In this document: positions 26,345 to 35,595 of the stretch, in pieces
Layout of the letters: every line of letters begins with the position of its first letter
Numbering within the stretch: the stretch's first letter is position 1
Source: JACDAN01 sp963827705
Lineage (GTDB): Bacteria; Actinomycetota; Thermoleophilia; Gaiellales; Gaiellaceae
DNA: 64,000 nucleotides
NCBI GenBank assembly: GCA_963827705.1
Contig: CAWHBN010000004.1
Coordinates: 14,787 to 78,786, forward strand
Reading direction: 5' to 3'
The notes under the pieces: model-generated
The model's input: the letters and a program-made list of their open reading frames with translations, nothing else
Database searches by the model: none
What the model was told of the DNA's origin: nothing
Position numbers and translations under genes: made by a program

Positions 26345-27527
26345 CTACAGGTATCCCAGCGGATCCACGGCCGAGCCGTTGACGCGCACCTCGAAGTGCA
26401 GGTGCGGGCCGAAGCAGTGGCCGGTGCAGCCCGACGTAGCCGATGGTCTGTCCCTGTGAGACGGGCCCGCCGCCGACCACGAAGCTCGACTGGTGGCCAT
26501 ACGCAGTGGCGACGCCGTTGCCGTGGTCGATGATGATCAGGTTTCCATAGCCGCCCATCCAGCCGGCGTAGATGACGTTGCCCGACGCCGATGCCTGGAT
26601 CGGCGTGCCGTACCCGGCGCCGATGTCGATGCCTTCGTGCATGCGGCCCCAGCGCCAGCCGAAGCCGCTGACGACCGGCCCGCCGACCGGCCAGATCATG
26701 CCGCTCGCCGAGACCGTCCCGTCGCCGGTGCTGGAGTAGCTCGGGCCGGACTGGGCCGCATTGATCCGAGCAGCGAGCTGGGCGCTGACCTTCAGCAGTT
26801 CCTCGGCCTTGCCCTCGTACTGCTCCGCGGCCTCGTGAGCCTCGTCTCTCGCCTCCCGCTTCGCGCTGCGCGCCTCGGCCAGCCCCCGTCGCGAGATCAG
26901 CAGCTGGTCGTAGGCTGCGCGCTGCTGCTGTGTCCTGATCTCGACCGCACGGGTCACGGCTGCGACGCGCGCCTTCGTCTTCCCGGTGCGCTCCTTCAGC
27001 TGGCGCATGTGGTCACGGGCTCCCGTGACGTGCTGCACGACCCGGTGGTCCTGCGCGGCGATCGAGTCGAGATAGTCGATCTGGTCGAGCGCCGCGCTGA
27101 AACTGTCCGCCTCGAGGACGATGTCGAGCGTGCTCGGATCCTCACCCTCGTAGATGGCCACCAAGCGGTCGGCGAGCCTCATCTGCGCGACCGCGTACTG
27201 CCCCCGGAGGTACCTGAGGCGCTCGCTCTGCAGGCGGTAGAGCGCCTTGACCGCCTCCAGCTTCTGCTGGTGGAGCGCGAGGTCCTCCTCGAGCGCGGCC
27301 AGCCGGCTGGAGACGTCGCCTACCTCGGCCTCGAGTGCCTGGATCCGGTCCGAGACCGACGCGATCTCTGAGCGGAGCGCCTCCTCGCGAGCCCTGGCCT
27401 GGTCGGCCTTCGATTGGAGCGCCTGCGCCTGATCGTCGAGCCGCTGTTTGCGGTCGTAGATGCTGCCCGAAGCGGGAGCCGCTACGAGCAGGGCGAGAAC
27501 GAGGCTGCAGACGAGTCGTCGAGCCAT
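26345..27527 (-). CDS. Secreted M23 (LytM) peptidase with coiled coil, one +1 frameshift
   Basis: About 393 residues after repair, from ATG 27527. It has a signal peptide (ARRLVCSLVLALLVAAPASG), a long coiled coil (about residues 25-260), then a LytM domain with HEGIDIGAGYGTPI and IDHGNGVATAYGH. The last catalytic motif, GPHLHFEV, is out of frame. Removing one base in the CCC run at 26430-26432 restores it and a stop at 26345. As read, the protein would lack the second catalytic His pair. The coiled-coil plus LytM layout resembles EnvC/RipA-type cell-wall hydrolases or their activators. Confidence 0.82.
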
Positions 27528-27585
27528 AGGGGCCGTGTTCGCGAACCGGGAAGACCTCCCTCCCAAGCCCGGAATTGCGGGGATC

Positions 27586-27918
27586 CTACCCGTCGGATCG
27601 GCTAGATGGGAGCTTTGGCGGCGAAAAGCGCTGCTCGGAGGGGTCTTTCGGAGTCTCGGATGGCAACAGAGCCGCTGCCTGCCGCCGAAGCGGGTAGACC
27701 TGCTTCCGGTAGTCCTCGTCGGTGATCTTCCCCGTGCGGTGGTCGAACTCGAGCTCCTTGAGCTCCGCGAGGACGCGATCCCGCTCCTCCGCCTTGGCGA
27801 GTTCGTCGTCGGCCGGCGTCAGCGGCGCGGGAGGCTCTTTCGCCCGCAGGAACGGGACCGCAACGAAGACGACCGCGGCTGCCGCCAGCAGCGCGCCGAG
27901 CAGGAGCTCAGGGCTCAC
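27586..27918 (-). CDS. CcmI-like cytochrome c biogenesis membrane protein
   Basis: 110 residues. It has one N-terminal membrane helix (LLLGALLAAAAVVFVAVPFL), then a soluble segment with ERDRVLAELKELEFDHRTGKITDEDYRKQ, a pattern seen near the start of CcmI/CycH proteins. It overlaps the end of ccmF by 4 bp. It probably works with CcmF in haem ligation to apocytochrome c. It lacks the TPR tail of full CcmI, so the name is tentative. Confidence 0.6.
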   Translation of the reverse strand: MSPELLLGALLAAAAVVFVAVPFLRAKEPPAPLTPADDELAKAEERDRVLAELKELEFDHRTGKITDEDYRKQVYPLRRQAAALLPSETPKDPSEQRFSPPKLPSSRSDG

Positions 27919-29909
27919 GCGCGGGCGAGTGCCTCGCTGCGGCCGTAGCGAACCGCCAGCCGGCGCTGCTCTCTGGCATCCGGCCAGAGGGCGATCGCAG
28001 CGCCGGCGAGAAAGACGAAGCCGGCGACCCAGATCAGGTTGACGAGCGGCTTCACGAGCGCCCGGATGAAGACCGTGCCGTCGGGGTCGATCTGGTCGGC
28101 GATGAGGAACAGGTCCTCCCCGTTGAGCCTGTCGGACCGAATCGCGGCTTCGTTCGAGACCTGCTGCTCGGCGAAGTAGCGGTTCTTGCCCGGCCGCAGG
28201 GTCCCGAGCGACTCACCGTCTCGTGAGACGTCCACGACGGCTCGGATCTCCTGAGCGTTCGCCCCTCGCGACTCCTCGACCCCCCGGTAGCGCAGGTCGT
28301 AGCCCGCCACCGAAAACGCGTCGCCCGGCCGGAGCCGCTGGTCGACGATCGTGTCGTAGGCGCTCGAGCCGATGACGCCGATCGCGAGCAGCACGATCGA
28401 CGCGTGGACGATGTAGCCGCCGTACCGCCGGCGGTTGCGCCCGACCAGCGAGCTGAAGGCGCCGGCCCAGCTCGAGCTGCCGAGCGCGTGCCTCGCCTGT
28501 GTGCCGCGCACGAACTCGAGCACGATCGACGCAAGCACGAAGGCGCAGAACGTATAGCCGACGAGGCCCGGGATCGACGAGCCCGCGCCGAGCACTACCA
28601 GGAGGACGCCGCATGCGAGCGCGAACCCCGCGGGCCAGGCAAACGTCCTCCCCAGTCCGCGCAGTGACGCACGGCGCCAGGCGATCAGCGGCCCGATGGC
28701 CATCAGCAGGAGCAGCGGGAGGCCAAAGGCCTTGAGGAAGAAGTTGTAGTACGGCGGCCCGACGGTCACGGGCTCGCCGCGGACCGCCTCCGTCAGGATC
28801 GGGTAGAGGACGCCCCAGAGGATCGTCAGGCAGAGGGCGACGAGCAGCAGGTTGTTGTAGAGAAAGCTCGCCTCACGCGAGATGGGCGACTCGAGCCGCG
28901 TCTTCGAACGCAGCAGGGGTAGTCGCGAGAGGACGAGCAGGATCGAGCCGGCCAGGACGAGCCCGATGAAGCCGAGGAACCATGGCCCGATCGAGCTCTC
29001 GGTGAAGGAGTGGATCGAGCTGATGATCCCCGAGCGCGTCAGGAAGGTGCCGAAAAGCGCCAGTGCGAAGGCCCCGATCACGAGGATGACGTTCCAGATC
29101 TTCAGCATCCCGCGCTTCTCCTGGATCATCACGGAGTGCAGGAACGCCGTCGCGGCGAGCCACGGCATGAGCGCGGCGTTCTCGACGGGATCCCACGCGA
29201 AGTAGCCGCCCCAGCCGACCTCGACGTAGGCCCAGTGGGCGCCGAGGAGCTGGCCGAAGCCGAGAAACGTCCAGGCGACGAGCGTCCACCGGCGGGTGAC
29301 CACGATCCAGAGCTCGTCGCTTCTCCGCGCCGCCAGAGCGCCCATCGCGAAGGCGAACGGGATCGTCAGCCCGACGAACCCGAGGTAGAGCATCGGCGGG
29401 TGGGCGAGCATGTACGGGTTCTGGAGGCTCGGGTTGAGCCCGGCTCCGTCGGCCGGCGCCGCCTGGGTCGCGAACGGACTGGAGACGGCGACAAGCGTGA
29501 ACGCGAAGAACGTGATCACGCCGCCGAGGATCGGCACCGCCCACGGGAGGAGGCTTGCCGCCGACCGCCGTGCGAGGAGGACCGCGATCGCCGAGAAGCC
29601 GGTGAGGATCAGGAGCCAGAGGAGAAGCGAGCCCTCCTGCCCGCCCCAGAACGCCGAGATCGTGTACCCGAGCGGCAGCTCTCGGCTCGTGTGGTCGGCG
29701 ACGTAGACGAAGCTGAAATCGTTCTGGACGAGCGCCGTGAGCAGGACGGCCGAGCCCACGAGGGCCGCCGCGAAGGACGCCACGACAGCGTTCTGCGCCG
29801 ACTCCGCGAGCCGCTGGCGGCGCTGACGGGCTGCAATGGCACCGGCGACCACTGCATAAAGGGCCAGCCCGAGGCACACGATGAGCGCTGCGCGCCCGAG
29901 CTCGGGCAT
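27915..29909 (-). CDS. ccmF: Cytochrome c-type biogenesis protein CcmF
   Basis: 664 residues from ATG 29909, which directly follows the 3' arm of a 162-bp palindrome carrying its ribosome-binding site GAAGGGG. It has about 14-15 membrane helices and the haem-handling tryptophan-rich motif WGGYFAWDPVENAALMPWL near residue 230. CcmF takes haem from CcmE and, with CcmH/I, ligates it to the CxxCH motif of apocytochrome c. ccmE lies upstream and a ccmI-like gene downstream. CcmA-D are not in the window. Confidence 0.92.
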   Translation of the reverse strand: MPELGRAALIVCLGLALYAVVAGAIAARQRRQRLAESAQNAVVASFAAALVGSAVLLTALVQNDFSFVYVADHTSRELPLGYTISAFWGGQEGSLLLWLLILTGFSAIAVLLARRSAASLLPWAVPILGGVITFFAFTLVAVSSPFATQAAPADGAGLNPSLQNPYMLAHPPMLYLGFVGLTIPFAFAMGALAARRSDELWIVVTRRWTLVAWTFLGFGQLLGAHWAYVEVGWGGYFAWDPVENAALMPWLAATAFLHSVMIQEKRGMLKIWNVILVIGAFALALFGTFLTRSGIISSIHSFTESSIGPWFLGFIGLVLAGSILLVLSRLPLLRSKTRLESPISREASFLYNNLLLVALCLTILWGVLYPILTEAVRGEPVTVGPPYYNFFLKAFGLPLLLLMAIGPLIAWRRASLRGLGRTFAWPAGFALACGVLLVVLGAGSSIPGLVGYTFCAFVLASIVLEFVRGTQARHALGSSSWAGAFSSLVGRNRRRYGGYIVHASIVLLAIGVIGSSAYDTIVDQRLRPGDAFSVAGYDLRYRGVEESRGANAQEIRAVVDVSRDGESLGTLRPGKNRYFAEQQVSNEAAIRSDRLNGEDLFLIADQIDPDGTVFIRALVKPLVNLIWVAGFVFLAGAAIALWPDAREQRRLAVRYGRSEALARA

Positions 29910-29910
29910 T

Positions 29911-30072
29911 AGTGCCCCTTCGGGTGACGCTGCCCCGCTTCTGGGTCGCGAGCACCAAGCCAGAGCGCGCACTCCGACGAGCCAAGGCTAGGCAGCCTTG
30001 GTGGAGGAGGGTGGGTTCTGGCGCCGCGTGATCGCGGGCCAGAAGCCGGCGTGTGTCGCCTGGAGGGGCACT
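29911..30072. repeat. 162-bp palindrome filling the ccmE-ccmF gap
   Basis: The gap between the ccmE stop and ccmF start is one inverted repeat centred exactly at 29991.5. Paired blocks are AGTGCCCC/GGGGCACT, GCTTCTGG (29937-29944) with CCAGAAGC (30039-30046), and the apical CCAAGGCT (29982-29989) with AGCCTTGG (29994-30001). Several mismatches are G-U compatible on the plus strand. In the ccm mRNA the structure would bury the ccmF ribosome-binding site. Confidence 0.75.
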
Positions 30073-30461
30073 TAGGTCTTCTTAGAGCTGTACTTGGACG
30101 GGCACTTCGTCACGAGCGTGCCCGGGGTGCCGACGAAGGTGCCGCCGTGCACCCGGCCCTTCAACGAGATGTCGCGACCGACCTTGAACATGTCGGGGAC
30201 CGAGCCCGTGTAGGTCACAGGGAGCCGGACCGTGGAGCCTCCCTCAACGTCCTTGATCCGGAAGCGAATGGTCCGCCCGCTCCGCTGGACCGGCGCGACG
30301 ACCTGTCCGACGATCGTAATCTCGCCCGTCCGGCCGTTCAGCTGGCTCGGCCGGAGCTGCGGCGTCCCGCCGGCGATCGAGGTGTAGAGCAGGAAGACGG
30401 CCAACATCGCCGCCACGGAGAGGGCGATGACGAGGCGGGCAGGGCTGGAACGGCGCGCCAC
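30072..30461 (-). CDS. ccmE: Cytochrome c maturation haem chaperone CcmE
   Basis: 129 residues. It has one N-terminal membrane anchor (ARLVIALSVAAMLAVFLLYTSIAGG), then an OB-fold beta barrel (QLNGRTGEITIVGQVV to VGTPGTLVTKCPSKY). The usual haem-binding HxxxY motif is replaced by a TKCPSKY ending. A cysteine in place of the histidine is known in the CcmE variants of some archaea and bacteria, which have CxxxY. Here Cys-x3-Tyr fits. It carries haem to CcmF. Its stop lies at the end of the palindrome. Confidence 0.85.
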   Translation of the reverse strand: MARRSSPARLVIALSVAAMLAVFLLYTSIAGGTPQLRPSQLNGRTGEITIVGQVVAPVQRSGRTIRFRIKDVEGGSTVRLPVTYTGSVPDMFKVGRDISLKGRVHGGTFVGTPGTLVTKCPSKYSSKKT

Positions 30462-30485
30462 GCCGTCAGTTTAGCCCCGGTGAGA

Positions 30486-30731
30486 TCAGCCTTCGCGGGT
30501 GGGTGCCGGGCGCCGCCGATCCGGGATCCGGTACCCGTGCTCCTCGCACAGGCTGCCCGGCGAGTCCTCGGTCAGCGCGTCGCAGTAGCCCTTCCCGTAC
30601 GCGGCCCGCATGAAGGCGGCGACGATCTCGAGGTTCCACTCACCGACGTCGGCTGCCTCACGCCAGAGGTCGGTCAGGCGGAGGTCGATGTCAAGCTCGA
30701 GCAGATCGATTCTGGACGGGCGCTTGGCCAT
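30486..30731 (-). CDS. Small conserved protein, function unknown
   Basis: 81 residues, hydrophilic and helical, with LLELDIDLRLTDLWREAADVGEWNLEIVAAFMRAAYGKGYCDAL and two cysteines around residues 50-62. I do not recognise a function. It lies 24 bp upstream of ccmE on the same strand, so it may be co-transcribed. It is divergent from the endonuclease-IV-like gene; the 55 bp between them contain the palindrome GGCGTCGGACGCC (30749-30761), a possible operator. Confidence 0.55.
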   Translation of the reverse strand: MAKRPSRIDLLELDIDLRLTDLWREAADVGEWNLEIVAAFMRAAYGKGYCDALTEDSPGSLCEEHGYRIPDRRRPAPTREG

Positions 30732-30786
30732 GAACTCAGGGTAGGAACGGCGTCGGACGCCATCCTCATTGGGCTACGGTCCCTCC

Positions 30787-31614
30787 GTGGGCAAGCTGCG
30801 ATTCGGGCCTGCGCGCATCCCGTCGCGCGAGTCGCCGGAAGAGGCGGTGGCGATCCTCTTGGAGCGCGGCTACTCGGCCTGCGAGATCGACTTCGAGGGC
30901 AAGTTCTGGATGGGCTACCCGTGGGCGGAGCGGCTAGGTGAGCTGGCGCGGGACGCCGGCATCGTCCTTTCCGTCCATGCTCCGATCGCCGGCTTCGTCG
31001 GGCACGCGGAGCGCGGCAAGAAGCTGAACATGGCGATCGGGATGCTCGACCACTCGGCGGGAATCGCCCTCGCCGCCGGCGCCGAGCTCGTCGTCTTCCA
31101 CCCGGGCTTCCTGCTCGGGCGCGAGCGCGGGCAGGCGCTCGACGACGTGGTCGAGCAGGCGGGCGAGCTGCGCGAGAGGCTGGAGAAGAAGGGCCGCGGC
31201 GTGCCGTTCGGGGTCGAGGTGATGGGCCGGGTGCGCGAGCTCGGGACGATCGACGACGTGCTGGCGATCGCAGGGCGCGTTCCCTGGATCCGCCCGGTGC
31301 TCGACTTCGCCCACATGCACGCGACCTCCGACGGCGCGTTCACGGAAGTGGAGCCCTTCGCGTCGGTCCTCGAGCGCGCGGATGCCGTCATGGAACCTGG
31401 CGCGCCGTTCCACGTGCATTTCTCCGATATCGCGTACGCGAACCGGAACGAGACGAAGCACCTCTCTTACGGGGAGGGAACCCTCCGAGCCGAGCCGTTG
31501 GCGGACGCGCTCTCGAAGATCGACCGTCCCGCGACCGTGATCAGTGAATCTCCGGATGAGGAGAGCCACCAGGCGATCCGGGAGATCCTGCTCGCGGCTG
31601 CGAACCGGCGCTAG
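30787..31614 (+). CDS. Endonuclease IV-like TIM-barrel protein
   Basis: 275 residues from GTG 30787; a TTG at 30769 would add six residues. Metal-site blocks of AP-endonuclease family 2 are visible in order: VHAPIAGF, VVFHPGFLLG, GVEVMGRV, LDFAHMHA, FHVHFSDI and a late ISESP. This fits an archaeal/thermophile-type endonuclease IV cutting at abasic DNA sites. A sugar-phosphate isomerase of the same fold is the alternative. It converges with the methyltransferase gene, overlapping it by 4 bp. Confidence 0.78.
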   Translation: MGKLRFGPARIPSRESPEEAVAILLERGYSACEIDFEGKFWMGYPWAERLGELARDAGIVLSVHAPIAGFVGHAERGKKLNMAIGMLDHSAGIALAAGAELVVFHPGFLLGRERGQALDDVVEQAGELRERLEKKGRGVPFGVEVMGRVRELGTIDDVLAIAGRVPWIRPVLDFAHMHATSDGAFTEVEPFASVLERADAVMEPGAPFHVHFSDIAYANRNETKHLSYGEGTLRAEPLADALSKIDRPATVISESPDEESHQAIREILLAAANRR

Positions 31615-32375
31615 CGCTGCACAGGTTCGGACACGAGCAGGCGCAGGCCCGCGTCGTACTCGTCGAGCCCGCGGAGATGACCGTGACGCGCGTCCCAGGT
31701 TCCGTCTTGGAGGTCGCGTGCAACGGCTTCGACGACGCGATCGACCACCTCCGGAGGCATCCGTGCGAAGCCGGAAGTCGCATTGCGCGCCTGCGCGTCG
31801 AGAACCCGCTCGGGGTGGGCCCAGAAGGAACCGAGTGACCAGTCGGGCGTGTCGCGGGGAATCGGCACCTCCCGCACAGTGACCTCCGAATCGAGCCACC
31901 GAGCGAGCGCTTCGAGCGAAGGGAAGATACGCCGGTCGAGCTCGGCAACCTCTGTGAGGTAGTCCGCCAGCAGCCACATGCGGCCGCTGACCTCAGGGTC
32001 GTAGGTGAGGATCACAACGGGGCGGCTTGCGACGCGGCGCATCTCCCTGACCCCCCGCTCCTGGTCTTCGTCCCAGTGGTGGATCGTCAGGATCGCCATC
32101 GCGGCGTCCATGCTTCGATCCTCGAAGGGCAGCGGGTACGCCCCGCCAAGGATCGCCGGCGGCCCGCCAGGGTCACGTTGGGCAAGCATCACCTCGCTCG
32201 GCTCGACCGCAACGACGTCTCGGTCACGCGGCTCGTACGAGCCCGCGCCGGCCCCGACGTTGACGATCGTGCGCGCATCACCCAGCGCCGCGTGGATCAG
32301 AGCGGCAATCCGCGGATCCTCACGGCGCGTGGCGGCGTACTCGGCACCGATCACGTCGTAGCGGGTGCCGAGCAT
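31611..32375 (-). CDS. SAM-dependent methyltransferase, class I
   Basis: 254 residues. The SAM-binding motif I is VNVGAGAGSYEP near residue 40, followed by an acidic strand end VVAVEPSEVM, then PLPFEDRSMDAAMAILTIHHW, the usual methyltransferase-11 pattern. No substrate is evident. It begins 17 bp after the stop of the cyclase-ATPase gene on the same strand, so it could be co-transcribed with that gene. Confidence 0.82.
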   Translation of the reverse strand: MLGTRYDVIGAEYAATRREDPRIAALIHAALGDARTIVNVGAGAGSYEPRDRDVVAVEPSEVMLAQRDPGGPPAILGGAYPLPFEDRSMDAAMAILTIHHWDEDQERGVREMRRVASRPVVILTYDPEVSGRMWLLADYLTEVAELDRRIFPSLEALARWLDSEVTVREVPIPRDTPDWSLGSFWAHPERVLDAQARNATSGFARMPPEVVDRVVEAVARDLQDGTWDARHGHLRGLDEYDAGLRLLVSEPVQR

Positions 32376-32392
32376 CGAGGGCTGGGCAGCGG

Positions 32393-35326
32393 CTACGCGG
32401 CGCTCTCAGCGACGTCGCCCGCGCGGAGCTCTTCCAGCCGGCGCTCGAAGGCGGCGATCTCCTCGAACCGCTCGCGCTCCTCCAGGAACTGAATCATCGC
32501 CTCGAGCGGGTCCGAGAGGAAGCGCCTGTACTCGCTTCGCTCGAGGATCTCGATCGACTCACGCAGGAGCGCTTCGGCCTCCTCGTCCCTGCCTTGGCTG
32601 GCGCGGACGAGTGCGAGCGACGCCTTCGTCGATGCCTGTGAGCTGACGTCCTGGGGGCCCACGGTCTCCACGGCCTTCAGCGCGTAGAGCTCCGCCTCGT
32701 CGAGCCTGCCCTGGTCGAGCAGGACCTCGGCGAGGAAGCGCTGCACCTCGCAGAGCGTTCCGCGGTCCTCGAGCGGCTTCAGGATCCGGATTCCCTCGCG
32801 CGCCAGCTTCTCCGCCTCCTCGAGGTCCCCGGACCGACGGACGGTCGACGCGATTCGGAGCATCGCCCGGGCCAGGTGGGTCGCCGCGCCGACCTCCGCG
32901 AAGAGCTCGCGCGCCCGTTCATACTCCTCGAGCGCTTCCTCGTCGCGGCGGCGCCATCCGTAGAGCTCGCCCGACTGCATGTATGCGTGCGCTCTCGCCG
33001 TCAGCGACCCGCTCTCCTCGGCGAGGGCCTTGGCCCGCTCGATCAGCGGCTCCGCCCGATCGTCCTCCTGCCGCGAGGTGTAGATGCCGGCGAGCGAGAG
33101 CAGCGCCTCGCTCTCGAGGTCCGCGCGCTCCAGCCGACGGGCGATCTCGAGCTGCTCCTGGGCGTATCCCTCTCCCTCGGTGAGGCGGCCACGCCACCAG
33201 GCGACGGTGTTGAGCACCTCGAGCGCCAAGACCTTGCTCTCGTCGCGCTCGGCGACCTCGAGGGCCTCCCGCGCCAGCTCTTCGCCACGGCTCACGTCTC
33301 CCTCGCGGAAGATGCTGACCTCCGCGAGAGCGGCGAGCGCCCGGGCTTCGAGATCCTTGTCCCCCGCCTCGCGCGCGAGACTGAGGACCTTCTGCATCTC
33401 CGGGGAGACGACGGGGAACTCACTCATCCGCCAGGCCGCTCGTGCGGCCTGGAACCGCCGCTCGACTGTGGGCTCGAGCTCGACGGCCCGAACGAGGAGC
33501 TTGCGCGCCGTCGCGTTCGCCTCACGCGCGAGCGCCCTCCGGCCGGCCTCTTCCAGCGCCGCGGCTGCTTCCGTCGCGAGACGCTTCGGCGGCGCCCCGT
33601 CGAGCTCGGCGAGGAGCGCCGTCGCATGGTCGAGGTGGTACGCGCGGACCTCCAGCAGCTCTTCGCCCGCGTGCTTCCGCAGCCACTCGGCGAAGCGCTG
33701 GTGGTAACCGGCGCGAGCGGCCTTGGAGAGCCCGCCGTACGCAACCTCGCGGATCAGCACATGCTTGAACTTGAACGCGTCCTGGCCCGAGATCGACGAG
33801 CGGGTCTCTGGCAAGACGATCTCGCGGAGATGAAGATCCTCCAGCAGCGGGTCGATGTCGGTGCCCTCGAGGACCAGTTCGGCGAGCGCGCCCTTCCAGA
33901 AGATCCTCCCCATGACGGCTGCGCCCTGGAGCAGCTCCTTCTCACCCGGTGGCAGATGGTCGATGCGTGCGGCGATGAGCGCCTGCAGCGTGTCGGGGAT
34001 CCGCTCGATGCCGCCGCCGTTCGCCTCCGAGAGCATCCGGACGGTCTCCTCGACGAAGAGCGGGTTGCCCTCGCTCTTGTCGAGGACCGCCTGGCGTGCG
34101 CCGCTACCCAGCTCTCCGTCGAGCAGGGCCTCGACCAGCGCCTCGCTGTCCGTGCGGCCCAGCGGCTCCAGTTCGATCGCCGTCGCGCGCACACGACCGC
34201 CGCTCCAGCCCGGACGCAAGTCCAGCAGCTCAGGCCGCGCCAGGCACAGCAGCAGGATCGGAACGTTCTTGACCCACGTCGACATGTGCTCGACCAGCTC
34301 GAGCAGCGCGTCTTCGGCCCAGTGGATGTCCTCGAAGACGAGCACGAGCGGCTGCGGCTCGGCCAGCTTCTCCGCCCACTCGCGCGCGGCCCACGCGATC
34401 TCCTGCTGGTTCCGCTCGCCCTTGACCGCCTCCAAGACGCCCGAGGCCAGCGCGAGCAGGTCGGCCACCGCCTCGTCGGGGCAGCAGTCACGCAGCTTCT
34501 CGAGCGCGTCATCGAGCGGGTCGTCGTCCGCGATCCCGGCGGCCGTCTTGACCATGTCCGAGAGCGCCGAGTACGTGACGCCTTCGCCGTATGGAAGCGC
34601 ACGGCCGTAGAGCACCGTGGCGCCCTCGAGGCCGCCGACGAACTCGTTCACGAGCCGGCTCTTCCCGACGCCCGGGTCGCCGTAGATCGTGAAGAGGTGG
34701 GCGCGGTTGTCCCGAACCGCACGGCTGTAGGTGTTCTCGAGGAGCTCGAGCTCGGCATCGCGGCCGACGAGCGGCGCCTGCCGGACGCCCGCGCCCGGCT
34801 TGCCGCCCGCGAGGCAGATGATGCGCCAGGCCCAGACAGGCTCCGCGCGGCCTCGGATCTCGACCGGCCCCTCGTCCTCGACTTCGAACCGACCGAGCGT
34901 CAGCCGGTGCGCGCCCGGGCCGATCATGATGCTGTTGACCGGTGCGGCTTGCTGAAGCCGGGCGGCAATGTTCACCGCCTCGCCAGTCGCGAACGTGGAT
35001 TCCCTCGCGTCGTCGACGACGACCTCGCCGGACTCGATTCCGATTCGGACCTCGAGCCCGAGCTCCCGTACGGACTCGAGGATGCCGAGCGCGGCGCGTA
35101 CCGCGCGCTCGGCGTCGTCCTCATGCGCCTGGGGGATGCCGAACGCCGCCATGACGGCGTCGCCGGCGAACTTCTCCACGATCCCGCCGTGGGTCACGAC
35201 GCAATGAGAGACCTTGTCGAAGTACTGCTGGACGCGCCGGCGCGCGATCTCCGGATCGGTTCCGGTGACCAGCGCTGTCGAGCCGACGAGATCGACGAAC
35301 AGGACTGTCGCGAGCTTGCGCTCCAT
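32393..35326 (-). CDS. Adenylate cyclase domain - AAA ATPase - TPR signalling protein
   Basis: 977 residues. The N-terminus (1-180) is a class III nucleotidyl cyclase domain with both metal-binding aspartates in LFVDLVGST and FAGDAVMAAFG. A STAND-type ATPase follows (about 190-520) with Walker A GDPGVGKSRLV and Walker B LVLVFEDIHWAED. The C-terminal half is tandem TPR-like helices (about 620-960) ending in ELRAGDVAESAA. It probably couples ligand or protein binding on the repeats to ATP hydrolysis and cyclase output. Whether the product is cAMP is unproven. No DNA-binding domain is seen. Confidence 0.85.
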   Translation of the reverse strand: MERKLATVLFVDLVGSTALVTGTDPEIARRRVQQYFDKVSHCVVTHGGIVEKFAGDAVMAAFGIPQAHEDDAERAVRAALGILESVRELGLEVRIGIESGEVVVDDARESTFATGEAVNIAARLQQAAPVNSIMIGPGAHRLTLGRFEVEDEGPVEIRGRAEPVWAWRIICLAGGKPGAGVRQAPLVGRDAELELLENTYSRAVRDNRAHLFTIYGDPGVGKSRLVNEFVGGLEGATVLYGRALPYGEGVTYSALSDMVKTAAGIADDDPLDDALEKLRDCCPDEAVADLLALASGVLEAVKGERNQQEIAWAAREWAEKLAEPQPLVLVFEDIHWAEDALLELVEHMSTWVKNVPILLLCLARPELLDLRPGWSGGRVRATAIELEPLGRTDSEALVEALLDGELGSGARQAVLDKSEGNPLFVEETVRMLSEANGGGIERIPDTLQALIAARIDHLPPGEKELLQGAAVMGRIFWKGALAELVLEGTDIDPLLEDLHLREIVLPETRSSISGQDAFKFKHVLIREVAYGGLSKAARAGYHQRFAEWLRKHAGEELLEVRAYHLDHATALLAELDGAPPKRLATEAAAALEEAGRRALAREANATARKLLVRAVELEPTVERRFQAARAAWRMSEFPVVSPEMQKVLSLAREAGDKDLEARALAALAEVSIFREGDVSRGEELAREALEVAERDESKVLALEVLNTVAWWRGRLTEGEGYAQEQLEIARRLERADLESEALLSLAGIYTSRQEDDRAEPLIERAKALAEESGSLTARAHAYMQSGELYGWRRRDEEALEEYERARELFAEVGAATHLARAMLRIASTVRRSGDLEEAEKLAREGIRILKPLEDRGTLCEVQRFLAEVLLDQGRLDEAELYALKAVETVGPQDVSSQASTKASLALVRASQGRDEEAEALLRESIEILERSEYRRFLSDPLEAMIQFLEERERFEEIAAFERRLEELRAGDVAESAA

Positions 35327-35410
35327 CCTTCAAGTCTATGAACGAATGCGGAGGTCGGAAAACTCCCGCTTATGAGACTTTTTCCTCCCAACGCCGCGTT
35401 CGCCTGTCGG

Positions 35411-35563
35411 CTAGGCGGATGGCGACCCGGTCACCCAGGACCGTGCGGCCGATTGGTCCCCGGGCGTGAAGACGCGCAGCTCACCGGGACTGAGCCAACC
35501 GAACGCGCTGACGCCGTGGCGGATCAGCACTCCGGCGGGCAGACGATCCATGCGCTCGACCAT
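35411..35563 (-). CDS. Possible 50-residue protein in the cyclase-mutase gap
   Basis: An ATG-started frame reads MVERMDRLPAGVLIRHGVSA and continues through FGWLSPGELRVFTPGD to a TAG at 35411. Codon third positions are mostly G/C. It is divergent from the phosphohexomutase gene. No family is recognised and random frames are common at this GC content, so it is only a candidate. Apart from it, 35327-35595 holds an A/T-rich patch near 35371-35392. Confidence 0.25.
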   Translation of the reverse strand: MVERMDRLPAGVLIRHGVSAFGWLSPGELRVFTPGDQSAARSWVTGSPSA

Positions 35564-35595
35564 GAGACCACTCGACGCCGGGATAGAGTCCGGCC

